Assembly (NCBI GenBank): GCA_963971575.1
Contig: OZ020611.1
Span: 24,411,279 to 24,475,278, forward strand
Direction of reading: 5' to 3'
Length of the DNA stretch: 64,000 nt
DNA from: Liopterus haemorrhoidalis
Lineage: Eukaryota > Arthropoda > Insecta > Coleoptera > Dytiscidae
The notes under the pieces are model-generated. The model saw nothing but the letters and a program-made list of their open reading frames with translations, was not told where the DNA came from and searched no databases. Shown in pieces: positions 1-11,480 of this stretch (the first letter of the stretch is position 1; each line of letters begins with the position of its first letter). A program made the translations under genes and the position numbers.

Positions 1-754
1 GGTTTGAAACGGTACAACACGCGTTCGTTCCGAGTTGCAGCGACTTATGACATCACTCAACAAATAATGAAAAAAATTGAAATTAAATATAAAAATAGAC
101 AATTTTTATAATAAAATTTATAAAGTAATGAACAAACCTTGCTCTCTGGTCTCACAAAATTGCAGGTGATTAATTACTGCAACAATGACCGGTTTTAAAC
201 AGAAAACTGAATCTGGAGGGAAAACTCCAGAAAAAATAGTTTTAACAAAAATATAAATTTGTTAATTAATATATACTGATATATTAATTAAAAGTTAACA
301 TAAATCAGGGGATCCTGATTGAATTACACTGAATTTAAAACTTTTATAACAACAGATAATTCACAGACACATGTGCTCGCCTTGCTAGAAAAATATTAAT
401 GTATAAAAATGGATTAATTTGGCTGGAATATGTCTTACCAGCGGCTCTAAACAAGTTATAGTTAAGAAAACAAATGGTTATATTTAAATAAATTAAGATA
501 AGGTTTTTAAATTAATACAATAATAAATTATTATAGAATTATATAATTATTATATAAAATATTATTGTATCGGGTAAAATATGGTAATATATTTGTACTT
601 TGGGAATAAAATAGTGAGGTTCTAAACATGTTTTGTCTATGAAATGAATATTTATTAAAATTAAGTAAAATTGATAATTAAACGGAAACAAAAATAGACT
701 TTAGGATAAAAAAATTAAAAATACAAGAAGGTACGCCCTAAGCGGGCGCTTCAT
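1..754. other. AT-rich stretch, nothing recognised
   Basis: No open frame of useful length and no recognisable protein similarity on either strand. It holds long A/T runs and one short hairpin-forming piece near 215-232 (CTGGAG and CTCCAG arms). It probably consists of old decayed repeats, but I cannot assign a family. Confidence 0.4.
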
Positions 755-1060
755 ATATTATATAGGTTTTATTTAATAACGTAAAGATAAAATACGAAAA
801 AAGGTAACTTATAATACACAAAAAGCATTTATTAGCTTTTTAAATAGAAATATTCTTTTTTAATAGTAATTAATTTCACATTAACATTACCCAATATAAT
901 AATCCTAATTTGTTCCTACTATTTTTACATTTCTAAAATGAAATATTGCATTTTATTATAATACTAATATAGTAATCTTGATGTTGATTATTTAACATAA
1001 AAACAACATACTGTCATACACATTTTTTTTTTTACTTTTTTAAGTTGAAATACATATTTC
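755..1060 (+). repeat. Dispersed repeat A, copy 1
   Basis: This block is repeated as its reverse complement at 20092-20590, with long matching stretches (for example the segments at 847-915 and 925-985). In the second copy a short MITE lies between bases that are contiguous here, around 915-925, so this copy is the empty site for that insertion. Related sequence recurs within copy 1 near 1055-1110, suggesting an internal duplication. It may be the interior of the hAT-like element whose palindrome cluster lies at 1446-1578, but that link is inference. Confidence 0.7.
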
Positions 1061-1445
1061 ATTTTTTATAACACTAACATAGCAATCCTAATATTAATTC
1101 TACACTAACATTACAATGTAATAAACCTAATGATAGTTAATTAATAAATAAATTATAATTATATTTCCCAATACGGTAATTCCAGGGATTGGAGGAATAA
1201 CAACTGGAAAAGTTTCAACAAGACTCAAAAAGCAACAAGTTTTTTGGCGTCGTTGGTCGTTGCATTGTTTGCAAAAATTAGTTTCTTCTTATTTTTTCTT
1301 ATTCTGCTAACTGCTAAAAAGAATAAGAACTAACACTATTAGTATTGTTATATCACAATAGATGCCGCTTAAATTTTGTGTACTAATATTAATAAAAATT
1401 AAAATTTTAAGATTCCAGCGCTCGAGCAGTGAATTTCAAAGTTTA
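1061..1445. other. AT-rich stretch, no gene
   Basis: Partly a diverged echo of repeat A (1055-1110), otherwise unassigned AT-rich DNA without a usable open frame. Confidence 0.35.
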
Positions 1446-1578
1446 AACATCGACATCGGTAGTAGACATCGATGTTTTATCGATACTTTCGCCATCTGAC
1501 CATCTATGGTAAAAACATCGATGTTTTTAAAACAAACATCAATGTTTTCGATACATCGATGCTTTTTTCTTATCCCTA
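1446..1578. repeat. Cluster of ACATCGATGT palindromes, probable hAT end
   Basis: Several copies of the palindrome ACATCGATGT and close variants are packed here, and the block ends in TTATCCCTA, which reads TAGGGATAA on the other strand. A second cluster at 20614-20733 has the same palindromes and ends in TAGGGTTG in the opposite orientation. Dense subterminal repeats next to a TAG-type end are typical of hAT transposon termini. No transposase or clear 8-bp duplication is visible, so the class is inferred. Confidence 0.5.
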
Positions 1579-1744
1579 CAGTCTATTCCAAACGATTAGG
1601 CAGAATTAACCGGAATTTTAAGTTGTCATGAGCTATTTTTTTATAAGTTGGATTTTCCTGAATAAAATGATCAAAAGTTTCAATAAATCGATAAGAGTAA
1701 CTAGAATTGAAAACCAATTTCCGCCTAAATCAAAGGAACAGACT
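1579..1744 (+). mobile_element. Short Tc1/mariner-type MITE, copy 1
   Basis: This 166-bp unit starts CAGTCTATTCCAAACGATTA and ends with the inverted counterpart, read on the minus strand as AGTCTGTTCCTTTGATTTAG. The CAGT start next to TA fits the terminal style of Tc1/mariner elements. Three relatives lie at 19957-20091, 20234-20415 and 32812-32960. There is no coding capacity. It sits directly against the TAGGGATAA end of the palindrome cluster, so it may have used that TA as its target. Confidence 0.7.
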
Positions 1745-2639
1745 TAACTTAAGTAACTGCAATATGTAATATATGTAATATAATAATTGTAATATAATAA
1801 ATGTAATATTATAAATGTAATATTATAAATGTAATAAACAATAACTGACGCTAAAAATCGTGTTTTTGAAGCGTCATTAAATAAAGATTAATAAAAAAAA
1901 AAAAGATCTAAAACCAAATAGAGAAATAAAGAAAAATAAAACTTAATAACAGTGTTTAATACACTATGCTGACTTTAATTTGGAAATAAATGTTTATCGT
2001 AAGTGTATTTAAGTAGTATAATCGCGTTTAAGAAAATTTCCTTATTTGTTTTGCAAATATTTAATGAAATAATATTATTTAATATAATTTCATCTCTTTG
2101 TAAAACCGTTGAGATTAATATCCTACGTTTGAAATTCAAAATTAATAATAATATTAAGAAATATTTCATTACTTCCTTGAGTTTAAATTCATGGAATTCG
2201 TAAGATCATACAATATCCTTTTGGAGTTTATGTTTCAACGATTGTTGTTTACCAAAAGGGTTATATTCCTTTCTTTAACATTATAATTCAATTATCTAAT
2301 CTCTATGAAATTATAAAATTAATATATATCATCCTGGCCGTTTGCTGCTTTAAAGTTTAAGAAAATTAAATCAAATGAAGAATTTGCGAGCTATATACGA
2401 ATAACTAGAATTTTTGCCACTTTTGTTTCTTGAAAAGCTGAACAATATTAAGTTGATTTTTTGAGTCACTTAGTCATATGTTAAAAATAAATTAAAAAAC
2501 GTCTCGTTTTTCTTTTATTAATAATTAGTGGTGAATTTAGATCTTTCAACATGCACATTTTATTTTTTCAACTGCCACGATTGTGAAGAATTTGTAATCC
2601 GAATATTTGTGAAAATTGTGAAATACAAAAAAGCACAAA
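1745..2639. other. AT-rich stretch with a short microsatellite
   Basis: Positions about 1758-1842 carry a short tandem repeat of the type GTAATATTATAAAT. The rest holds only AT-rich sequence with short chance open frames on both strands (1975-2203) that match nothing I know. Confidence 0.4.
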
Positions 2640-3370
2640 AAAAAAAACAGTTTGAGAAAACGATCTGAGGTTAGAATTTTAGATATCTCCGAAACTTATT
2701 TAGTCTCAAAATAATTTGGGGCTAATCGTTTAACGCGTTTGGAGTTACCGCAATTTTTTTAATGACAATTTACATTATTAGTGAAAATTAAAAAAAAAAA
2801 AACACACAATTCAAAAACGGTTAGAGCTAACGACCTGCAGTTGAATTTTTTGAATTATCCCTAGTTTATTTAGTCTAGGAAAAAATTGGGAATTCAATCG
2901 TTTAATGCGTTTTGAGATTATGACAATTTTTTAATAGCATAATTTACATTATTTGTGAAAAATGCGAATTAAAAAAAAAATCACTACCAAACTTAAAACG
3001 GTTAGAGAAAACGACCTGAGATTAGAATTTTTGGACTCCTCATAGTTTATTTAGTCTAGAAAAAATTTGAGGACTTATTCGTTTAGCGTATTTTAAAATT
3101 ATGACAAATTTTAATATGGCGTGATTTATAGAAATTTTCATTTTCGCATGGATGTATCTCAAAAACGAAATGCGATGAAGACCAGCGGTTGAAATTGTTG
3201 AAATTTTGAGGACCTGTAACCATATTTTAACACAAAAAAAAAATAAGTGCATTTTTTTTAAATTTTTTACAAATCCTAACTAAAAAATGGTTAGAGGTAG
3301 AAATCTGCAGTTTGATATTTAAAATCCTGATATATAGTTTAGTCTAAAAAAAAAAAATTAAAAAATTTGG
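2640..3370 (+). repeat. Four diverged tandem units (repeat D)
   Basis: A block of the form GGTTAGAG, then a short variable piece, CTGAGGTTAGAATTTT, and a TTTAGTCTA motif recurs at about 2651, 2814, 2995 and 3284. Units are roughly 165 to 290 bp long and clearly diverged. The last part (3120-3370) is present again as its reverse complement at 27290-27600, so the array belongs to a dispersed repeat rather than a private local duplication. No coding content is seen. Confidence 0.65.
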
Positions 3371-5737
3371 CCTTAAATTAACCAGTTATTAAGTTTTGTA
3401 TTGGCAGTAATCCAAAACCCTTGAAAATGGCATAATTATATGGTAATATGGTGAGTTCGGATCAACGAAGTAATCTGATTGGTCCTTTGTAAGGTTGCAA
3501 CTTTCACCTGTGAATTGGAATAGAGTTTTGATATTTTTAAACCCATTGTTTACTGCTATATAACGCTCAGAAATTAATGATTTCACTGTACATAAATATT
3601 GGTGACTCAACTTAACGCGTATCCCTCTAGCGGCAAAAAAGCGAACACTTCGAAAAAGGTTACTCTCATTGTTTACGTATAATTCACCATGTGTTTTATT
3701 GTTTCTGTCCATTCTCACTCCATTTTTACAGCGAATAAAGTGATAAATTTAAGAAAAAAAGATTATATACTCCTTGTTGTGTGTATGGTAGTCAATCACA
3801 GGAAGAACATCTTCGAATATTAGATTGAAAGATTATCAGTGATTCTAAAATTTTGTTTCTATTGAAGGGAATTTATACTGTTCAGATGATTTTAAACAAG
3901 TTTTAAACGTTGAATTTTTCATTTTCCCTGTCTCACATGTGCAAGAAAATCGTTTAATGTTGTGTAAATTATTGTGACTATAATTAAAACCCCTTGTTAT
4001 TTCATGGGAGTGTTCCAAAACTGTGTTAGTTTGCAAATATTTGACAGTTTTCTTGTGTAGAATAAATTACAAGTTCTCTTTCTATAAAATTTCTTGAGAT
4101 ATGTGTAGATATTAAGTATTCAAATAAATGTTTTAAGTTCAAAGTATAACATTTTATTTTCTCTGTGAGTATAAGCCGGCACCAACATACAATATATAAC
4201 CTCTGAAAATATTCATTTAAAAGCAGCAAATTTTATCATAAAATGGATTCACATATATTTATACACTTTTTTAATACTCGGTTATAATTTAAATATACTG
4301 TATGCAGCAAGAAAACGTAAATTAGACCAAAAATTGATTATAAACCAATACTGTTTACATACGTTGACAGATGACTATCCTTTTTCGTGTCAAAAGTTCA
4401 CAAGGCGATAGTGGCGCCGTTTCGGTAATTATAGTCGCGAATAAACCGTACGAAGTACGGGTACTACAGCTAGTCTTCAATAATAAAAAAAAAGTGCATT
4501 GAGAAAATTAACTTCAACTATCCTGTAAACTCTGCATACAATTTTTGGAATTAGTATAATCTGGAATCACATTTTAATTAAATTAAAATTATCGAACTTT
4601 CTTTGTATAAAATACCCTTTTATAACTCCAAAGTTCCGTAAAATAATTTAAGATTTAATATAAAAATAAATATGAATTTAATAATTCAACCGAGAAATTG
4701 TAGTTGATTGAATCTGAAATAGAAGTTGTTGTAAATTGCTAGAAACTATTAGTTATATCGTTTAAGAAACTGTCTGGATACTCACGCAAACATTAATCAG
4801 ACGTCAAGCTGTAAAGTTCATGTCAAAATTACAAGTCCTCGGCCCCTCAGACATTACAAGAAAAGTTATAGTTAGTTTCGACCACTTACAGCCTCGATAT
4901 CATACTCACTTAAACTAAGGTCATAAAATCTTAAATTGAAGTTATTTTCAGTAGTTACAAACATAAAATTAAGATGTTATTAAAGTTGCTTGAGATGTTT
5001 AAGGAATACGAATTGATGGAAATAAATTTTAGTGTGCAGAATTAAACCAATATCAAAAATTTAAGCCCTGCATGATATGAACGAAAGTATTACAGTTAAA
5101 ATTAATAACTTGAGGTAGGCTGATGACTTAAAATTTCCAATTTATTAATTTACTAAAATCATAACAATACATATCCATAACATTAATATAACATTTACTT
5201 CAATTCGTTTTTGACACATTACAGGGTTTTGTAAGTATTTAATAAGTGTTAGAAGCCAACATATTGCTGGATATCTAGGAATATTTGTTTAATTATCATA
5301 TCAAAATCAATAGTTTTTTGATAACCACTTTTCTTTATTTTTAATTTTTTAAGTACTAAGAACTTCCACTTAATCTTTTTAAACAAATTTAAATAAATTG
5401 CAAAAAATTCATCACATTAAATTTTTAAATTAAAAATCCCAGCGTTTTTTTTTTCTGCATTTGTTTCGTATCTAATTCTTCATTAAAGTAACAAGATTTT
5501 TACATATTTATATATGGCGTCATATTTTTTTAATTTCAAAACTAAAGTAATTCAAATAAAATGTTAATCATGACGTATAACACCACACTGTACAAAATTG
5601 AACTCTGTTCTCAGATGTTAAACGTTTTTTATTATATATTTAATTTAAAAAAAAAGAAGAGAAAAACTATCTAAGTCATAACTACACAAAACCCATAAAC
5701 ATATTGGCTATAATTAAGGCAAAAATTAAAAAAAAAA
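3371..5737. other. Long unassigned AT-rich stretch with one 109-codon open frame
   Basis: The minus strand is open for 109 codons at 3389-3718 and again for shorter pieces at 3845-4229. The predicted protein has no domain I recognise, no zinc-binding pattern and no membrane segment. At this base composition frames of this size can arise by chance, so I do not call a gene. The remainder to 5737 shows only AT-rich sequence with no repeat copy that I could match elsewhere. Confidence 0.3.
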
Positions 5738-6405
5738 AATCAGCTCTGGCCACCACAGGACCGACCGCCCTCACAAAGTACTTGTATAAAATACATTCTA
5801 GCAGCAGAGTAGAAATAACTTGGCCTAATATTTTCTAACAGAGATATTATTTATCATGAGCATGGAAACGTTACATATGTATAAGTATGAAAAAATAGAT
5901 GGAAAACATTTCGAAAATATTGCGTTTTATAAAATAATGTCTCAAATAAAAGTTGTTTTTTATTGCTTTTATAGCAACTTTTGTAAAATAATTTTTTTTG
6001 AAATATTATTCTGTTGTTAAATATTCGCAAAAATCTTAAAATCGACACCAGTAAACTCCCATTTCTGGTAAACCGATTTTTACCAAAAGTTGATCAACTC
6101 ATGCCATTGATGTTGAAAGCTTAAATATGAAGTTTCATAAAAATTCTTTTAGCCGAATTTGCTCTGCTCGTGTACACAGACAAACACACGGACGGACAGA
6201 CAGACAGATAGACAGACAGATATATAGACAGACAGACAGATAGACAGACGGACATACAGACCGACAGACATCATGCTAAAAATAATCAAAACTTTATGTA
6301 GGGACCTTAATTCGTGGAGATCCGTCGAAATCTCGAAATGTCAAAATCGGTATGATCACAATACCTCCCTTATATATGTTGGCGGTCGGTAAAAAATGGA
6401 ACATA
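5738..6405 (+). repeat. Dispersed repeat B, copy 1
   Basis: It starts after an A run with CCACCACAGGACCGACCGCC and ends with GGCGGTCGGT, so the two ends are partly inverted. A close full-length relative lies at 59721-60353 and a copy with a different interior at 35655-36185 (minus). The middle carries a GACA-rich microsatellite at about 6178-6270. The inverted ends suggest a non-autonomous DNA transposon. There is no open frame of note, and the family name is unknown to me. Confidence 0.65.
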
Positions 6406-6589
6406 CTGCAGTTTTTGTGTTTTTGAAAAAATGTGAAACGAAATTTTGGAACGAAATGTGATCAAGTCAAGCAAAGATTAAGTAAATGTGATAGTACATA
6501 TCCGGCTTAGATCAATGAACATTACTTTTAAGTTATTTTTAAGATAACCCCTTTTCGTTAAAGGGTGCGGGAGAGTAATTTTTTTAGTA

Positions 6590-7110
6590 AATTTTTGGAG
6601 AAAATCGTGCTAAAATGAAGAATTTCTAAAAAATACTTTTCATTCGTTAATCTACGTCTTAATAGCTTTCTTTTAATATCACACATAAATTTTTAAAAAA
6701 TTATATATTTTTTTCAATGATTAAATTAACGTTCAATGAAAAAACTCATTATTTTTTAGGGTGGGGGACAAAAGTTTTTTTGATATAATTTGGCAAAAAT
6801 CCCATTTAAAAAAAATAATTTTTCAAAAATAAAAACTTGTTTATTAACGCATTAAGGGATTTCATTTGATACCCCAATTTAAATTTTAAAATATTTTTTT
6901 ATTAAATACATCTTTGTTTATATTTATTTCGTGATGTGTTTTCTATTTAACGAGATTTAACTTTCAGTATTTTTTCTATATGTAATGTATATAAATTTGG
7001 CATGCTTATATAGCACGCCAAATTTCAACTTTATATGTTCAGTTGTTTGATTACAATTTCTACTGTACAGATGCCACATGTATGTATATCCCACCTACAA
7101 AATTCTGAAC
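6590..7110 (+). repeat. Dispersed repeat C, copy 1
   Basis: The stretch around 6800-7040 (a TTTTTCAAAAATAAAAA motif, then CGCATTAAG, TTTCATTTGATACC and later CTATATG and TATGTTCAG) recurs in the same order at 22770-23010. A shorter echo is at 48665-48745. Both main copies are followed by the word CAG or a CAGA run. It is old and diverged, with no coding content recognised. Confidence 0.5.
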
Positions 7111-7776
7111 TAATTGTCATAAATTTTCACACGTATCGTTTGAAGGATGGTACTATCTAGAAATCATATGGGTCTGTCAACAGTGTTGCCATATATATGT
7201 CAGACCGAAGACTTATTGAGTGAAGTATTATTTATTTCATGGTTCTCTTTCAAACAATCGGCATATAAATTCTCGTGAATTATATAAGATTTTCTTGGAT
7301 AGTTGAAATTCTAAAAACACGTATGCAACAACTGCACTACATTACAATTATTATTTTTTTTTCAGCTTGTCATTATCAGAAACTTGTGAGGATTGTTTTG
7401 ATTGTGGTGTTTATCCTATCTGTAAATACACCAGGCTGAGTCGAATGATGATTGTAGACAGATGAAAATTCCGAAATGGTGTTCGGGGTGAAATTAAAGC
7501 TACAGCAAGATGAAATAAGTTACTTGTTGATAATTTTACCTTTTGGCCCAGCACATATAAGTCTTACATTTATTTCAATAGAATTTATCCACGGCAGTGG
7601 CTTTTCTAAAGGAAAATGTAACCTATATCGAAATGATCCTCTTCGCCTTAAAATCGAATAAGAATTTTTCAGTGAATCCAACATTTCTATGCTGCCTAGA
7701 TTATACTATAAATTTATCGCTAAGGTAGCAAACTATACATTTAAATCAAATTTTAATTTCCGATTATCATGTGTTA
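7111..7776. other. Unassigned stretch
   Basis: Includes a 61-codon frame at 7476-7661 with no recognisable domain. No repeat partner was found within the window. Confidence 0.35.
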
Positions 7777-8288
7777 TGGTTGGTTTATATACGGAACAAG
7801 AATATGGAATGGGAAATAAGAATAGTACACAAGAATAAAAAATATGAAACCGTTTATATCGGACATAACATTTCGTCGTTACACCTGCGTACTTGCGTTG
7901 GCCTGTGTTTAACGGTTGTCGTTTGACAGGTTATTGTGTTTAATATAACCTTTAAAAAAAAATCGTTTTCAGTAATATGGATTTAGAAGATTTTGTAAAT
8001 TTATTTGCTTGTGTTTCACACATTATATTATTTTTCCAACCTTCTGATCACAGCAGGAAAACATCTGTTGGACAAATTTTATTACGGCCGAAATTTGGCC
8101 ATTGTGCGCATGCTTATCGTCTTTTATTCTTGGAATAAGAATAAAAAGTTAAATGTTACCAACTTTTCTTGTGTTAAAGTTAAAATTCATTCCTACATAA
8201 ACCGATATGCGGCGCAGCCATGTTTTAACATCTTGTATACTATTCTTATTTCCTATTCCTTATTCTTGTTCCGTATATAAACCAACCA
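7777..8288 (+). mobile_element. Harbinger-type MITE with TTA duplications
   Basis: The element begins TGGTTGGTTTATATACGG and ends with its exact inverse. The similarity continues inward for about 50 bp with a few mismatches. It is flanked on both sides by TTA (7774-7776 and 8289-8291). A 3-bp TTA or TAA duplication is the hallmark of PIF/Harbinger. At 7977 a short frame starts MDLEDFVNLF and runs to about 8140. It could be a leftover from a transposase or captured sequence, and I cannot assign it. Confidence 0.75.
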
Positions 8289-8534
8289 TTAGTGATGGTG
8301 TTGAATGATATATTACGCAGCTTAAAATAAGCTGAGAAGGTGTAAGTAAGGTCCCAAGTAAGTAGAATTCTATGTCGACGTGAAAATATAAGTAATAGGA
8401 AAATGCATGCTATGGTTTCCAATCAGATGTAGATGGACATAGAATTAGAAACGTTCAAGTAGAATATTTATATTTTTATATTAGTTATGTGAATTAATTT
8501 GGTCCGATTTTTTCTTCCAGAAAAGATTTCATTG

Positions 8535-8690
8535 TGAAAAAAACATGAAAAAATACACTATACATAGTATTTGCCATCGCTTGCTATTATTTTTCCCCAT
8601 CTGTCTGGCAGTTGTTGTATTCCTGAACAAATGTTTCTGAATCGCAAAAAAATCACCAAAATCACTGGTACGCCACTGTATAATTGGCTA
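8535..8690 (-). pseudogene. Mariner transposase C-terminal fragment
   Basis: The minus strand reads a piece with the pattern GIQQLPDRWGKIIASDGKYY, followed by a stop. This corresponds to the end of mariner transposases, where a short helix with LPxRW precedes SDGxYF. Only the last few dozen residues survive. The catalytic triad, the DNA-binding half and both terminal repeats are absent or unrecognisable here. It is an isolated relic, distinct in sequence from the mariners at 24141 and 53826. Confidence 0.6.
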
Positions 8691-9235
8691 TATTGAAGCT
8701 CAAATCCAGTAGCTACGAATATACCTAAGCTCTGTCGACTGTCGAGAGTAGTACGTATGCGTGCTTATTAGGTTATAGGCTGATGGCAGGCATTTGCCGG
8801 TGAAAGCGTGTAAAGTAGTTTGTTAGGCGTGAAATCAGGAGGGGGAGCTTTCACTGCATCACACAAGAATACCTAATATACAGCTTTTATATGTGACTCA
8901 ACACTTATTGAAGCCATTTAGAATGTTATTTGATTTCAACTACATATTGCTGTTATTAATATATTTCACTTCAAAGTTCTAACATTCCTGTCTTTGTTGA
9001 TGTTTAACAAAGAGAACTTTGGGGCTTAGTGTTAAGTAATAATACATTAAACAATTACTTTTAGACCATTCACTTTCCAATGTTTCACTAAAACTTGACG
9101 TTTAGTGTGCACGATATACGAGTGACCTGCGCGAAGTGCCCAACTTTGGGTTGCGAGGATGTTCTGACTCTTAATACAGAGTGGGCGGAAAAGTAAATGG
9201 CGATTTTTTTATATAAAGGGTGTTAAGGCGTTAAG
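8691..9235. other. Unassigned stretch, somewhat richer in GC
   Basis: No gene or repeat partner identified. It ends just before the A/T-rich tail of the LINE fragment that follows on the minus strand. Confidence 0.3.
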
Positions 9236-9740
9236 GTATTTATTTATTTATTTAGCGTATGGCATACACGTACAAATCAAACCTACATTTAATAAAATAT
9301 AGTACATAGCATATAATGTTCATAATATATAATTTACAACTGTCGTATTCTTACATCTAGGGTTTCAAGCCATTTCTATTAAATCTGGTGTGACATGTAA
9401 TAGTTCTTCTTGGATGCAAGGAATAATGGGCAGACAAAAGTGATATCACTGATTGTCTGGTTTGGTGCACCACAGTCACATTCCGGTGTTGTGTAAGTTC
9501 TCCATGTCGCTAAGGTTTTCGCATATCTACCGTGGTTAGTGCGAATACGGTTAAGCGTAACCCATAGGTTGCGGGACAGATTAAAGCCTTTCTTCTTTTA
9601 GATTTAGAGAACGCTAAACTTCTGGACTTTCTTCCAGCCAACGCTCTACCCAGACATTGCAGATGTTGGTGTCCTTGCTTTCTATGAGCTTGGAAGTGGA
9701 AATAGGTGGCCGTCTTGATTTTAGACGACAAAGTTCATAC
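9236..9740 (-). pseudogene. Jockey-like LINE, 3' end
   Basis: The minus strand encodes the region after the reverse transcriptase domain. It reads LWVTLNRIRTNHGRYAKTLA, then WRTYTTPECDCGAPNQTI, then DITFVCP, with one frame change near 9540-9590. This is the cysteine-rich tail of many insect Jockey-type LINEs (a CxC, then H and C). Here the usual histidine position appears to be aspartate. After the stop the sequence ends in repeated TAAATAAATAAATAA (9236-9254 read on the minus strand), the tail left by target-primed reverse transcription. The reverse transcriptase and endonuclease are missing, so the copy is 5'-truncated and dead. Confidence 0.7.
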
Positions 9741-10590
9741 CGTGCAAATGAACTTATGTTAAGGAAGATGGGGGTTTGGGCTGATTTTTTTTTGTTGAGG
9801 TATAAGGGTGGTCCTTATTCATAACGCAAACAATTAATGTTAAGATTTTTAATGTAGAAACCCCACATTTTATAATTCAGTATGAGGTATTAAAACAAAA
9901 AAATGTGCAAAATTTAAGCTCCATCCGTTAATACGTGTCGCATCGAGCTTGAAATTTAGAAAAATCGACGCTTCTGACTTATCCAAAGAATTTTTTTTTA
10001 TTTTACACATAGTAGAATCCATGTATTCATGTGTGACAAATTATGGTAAAATCGGTTGATTGATATTAATTCCGAAGCAGTTTTAGTCGCGGAATTGAGT
10101 AGCATTACGCTCAGCGTAAAGTAATATCGAGAAATACGGTATTTCTTAAATAACGCGCGAGTATCGTTCACATTGTTTTTTAAATGAGAATACTGATCAC
10201 GCAGACTGAAAATCCACAAGAACCTGCGGATAACGATGTAATTTTGAACGACAGCAGCTACTGTGTCATTCATAGTTAATAACATTCTATCACAACAGTT
10301 AGCTGAAAGAAGTTTGGAAAACATGTGGTTTCAGCAAATGGTGCCTGATTAATTTCTAGAAGAAATGATATCGACTTGCCGCCAAGGTCTCCAGAATTAT
10401 TTTGTAAAATTATCTTAAAAGACGTGTATATGTTAATAAGCCAACGTGGATTGAACAATTAATGAACAATTTTCGAGCAAAAAGAATTAAAATACAATTA
10501 ATAGATTCAGTTGTAGGATTCTTGTTGAAACATATGGAAAAAATAGAACTCGAAATAAAACACTCGGTAATGTTACAAAATATTTACATT
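9741..10590. other. Unassigned stretch with a 108-codon open frame
   Basis: The minus strand is open at 9998-10324 (108 codons) and at 10276-10458. Neither translation shows a domain I recognise. They could be remnants of a transposase or chance frames. No matching copy occurs elsewhere in the window. Confidence 0.3.
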
Positions 10591-10989
10591 TATTAATACG
10601 TATTGCGGCTTATGAGGCCATCATCAGAATACAAAGAGTTTACAAAACTGAACAAATATATACTATCAATAGAGCAATTAGGAAAGAGGCGATTAGGAAA
10701 AACCAAAGGGTTAAAATGGGGCTAGTAGTGGAGAATTACTAAGATCTAATTTTTCATTCATTAAATCCATGTTCCTGGAACTGGATTTATTAATCTCTAA
10801 CGCTTCTAAAGCGCATCAAATTTTAATGCTTTGGGTTGTACATGTAATATTTTTACATTACTAAAACTAAACGAATGGTTATTATTGATCATATGTTTAG
10901 CGACATTAGATTTATTACTATTATTGAGCTCCCAGGCTCTGATGTGTTCTGATATTCTAATGTTAAAATTGCGTTCAGTCCTACATTTA

Positions 10990-10995
<6 letters not shown>
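10530..10995 (-). pseudogene. Penelope-like element, GIY-YIG C-terminal end and 3' region
   Basis: Reading the minus strand from 10995 downward gives a GIY-YIG endonuclease C-terminal half: a cysteine-arginine start, then RISEHIRAWELNNSNKS, VAKHMINNNHSFSFSN, then LEALEINKSSSRNMDL, and a stop after SPLLAPF. Spacing and residues (R..EH, H in NxNHSF, the final E of LEALEI) match Penelope-like retroelements, whose endonuclease cuts the target. The GIY-YIG start and the reverse transcriptase are missing. The frame runs upstream into an (AT)n tract. Downstream the 3' region carries a decayed hammerhead-like motif (10599-10627). Confidence 0.75.

Positions 10996-11024
<29 letters not shown>
10993..11024. 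repeat. (AT)n microsatellite
   Basis: An uninterrupted AT dinucleotide run abuts the left arm of the inverted repeat at 11025. It separates the Penelope coding remnant from the repeat arm and may mark the junction of two elements. Confidence 0.9.
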
Positions 11025-11028
<4 letters not shown>

Positions 11029-11087
11029 TGTGTTTCTTCTTTAATCGTCAATTAGGTAGGAAAATAATAAATTAGTTTAATTCATTG

Positions 11088-11128
11088 GGACGTTTCGCAT
11101 ATATATTAGTTTTATGCATCTTCAGCCT
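11088..11128 (-). ncRNA. Hammerhead-like motif (Penelope type)
   Basis: On the minus strand the order is CTGAAGA, one base, a stem arm GCAT, a loop, the arm ATGC, then GAAACGTC. The blocks CUGANGA and GAAA are the conserved core of hammerhead ribozymes, which are reported in Penelope-like elements. One unpaired base beside the stem departs from the textbook core, so activity is uncertain. Confidence 0.45.
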
Positions 11129-11349
11129 GTGATATGCAGATGCTGTGATATCAAGTCACTCACTTGATTTTAAACTACTGACACGTAAACAGTTATTTAC
11201 GTTTTTTTATGAGTTTGACAAACAATAGTGATTTTTTATATTTTTTAATTTTAATTTATTTTTATACTAAGTTTTTATTACAACAACCACCGTATTTTAT
11301 AATGTACGTACATTACATCAGCCACTGATGATTAACTGCATATCACAGG

Positions 11350-11388
11350 CTGAAGATGCATAAAACTAATATATATGCGAAACGTCCC
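11350..11388 (+). ncRNA. Hammerhead-like motif in the right arm
   Basis: Same arrangement as at 11088-11128, on the plus strand: CTGAAGA, GCAT and ATGC stem arms, then GAAACGTCCC. The pair is inverted, so transcription across the locus could also fold the arms onto each other. Confidence 0.45.
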
Positions 11389-11477
11389 AATGAATTAAAC
11401 TAATTTATTATTTTTCCTACCTAATTGACGATTAAAGAAGAAACACAATTATTATCCTGACTCGTCAAGATCACTCA

Positions 11478-11480
<3 letters not shown>

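Larger units (their letters stand above)
11025..11451. repeat. 115-bp inverted repeat around a 196-bp loop
   Basis: The arm at 11025-11139 is the reverse complement of 11336-11451, with only a single-base length difference in an A run. The arms contain a Penelope-type hammerhead-like motif (CTGAAGA, a short stem, then GAAACGTC). The outer ends read AATTGTGTTTCTTC. A second (AT)n tract lies a short distance outside the right arm. The arms look like two head-to-head copies of the same 3' terminal region. Penelope-like elements are known for inverted terminal arrangements, so this is the likely origin. Confidence 0.85.

Noticed and set aside
3389..3718. 109-codon minus-strand open frame
   Set aside because: No domain, no start context, no neighbour supporting a gene, and length within chance for 64 kb in six frames.
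9998..10324. 108-codon minus-strand open frame
   Set aside because: Does not match transposase, retroelement or host domains that I know.
10831..11055. Plus-strand 74-codon frame across the Penelope remnant
   Set aside because: Antisense to the GIY-YIG coding strand and partly made of the AT microsatellite.
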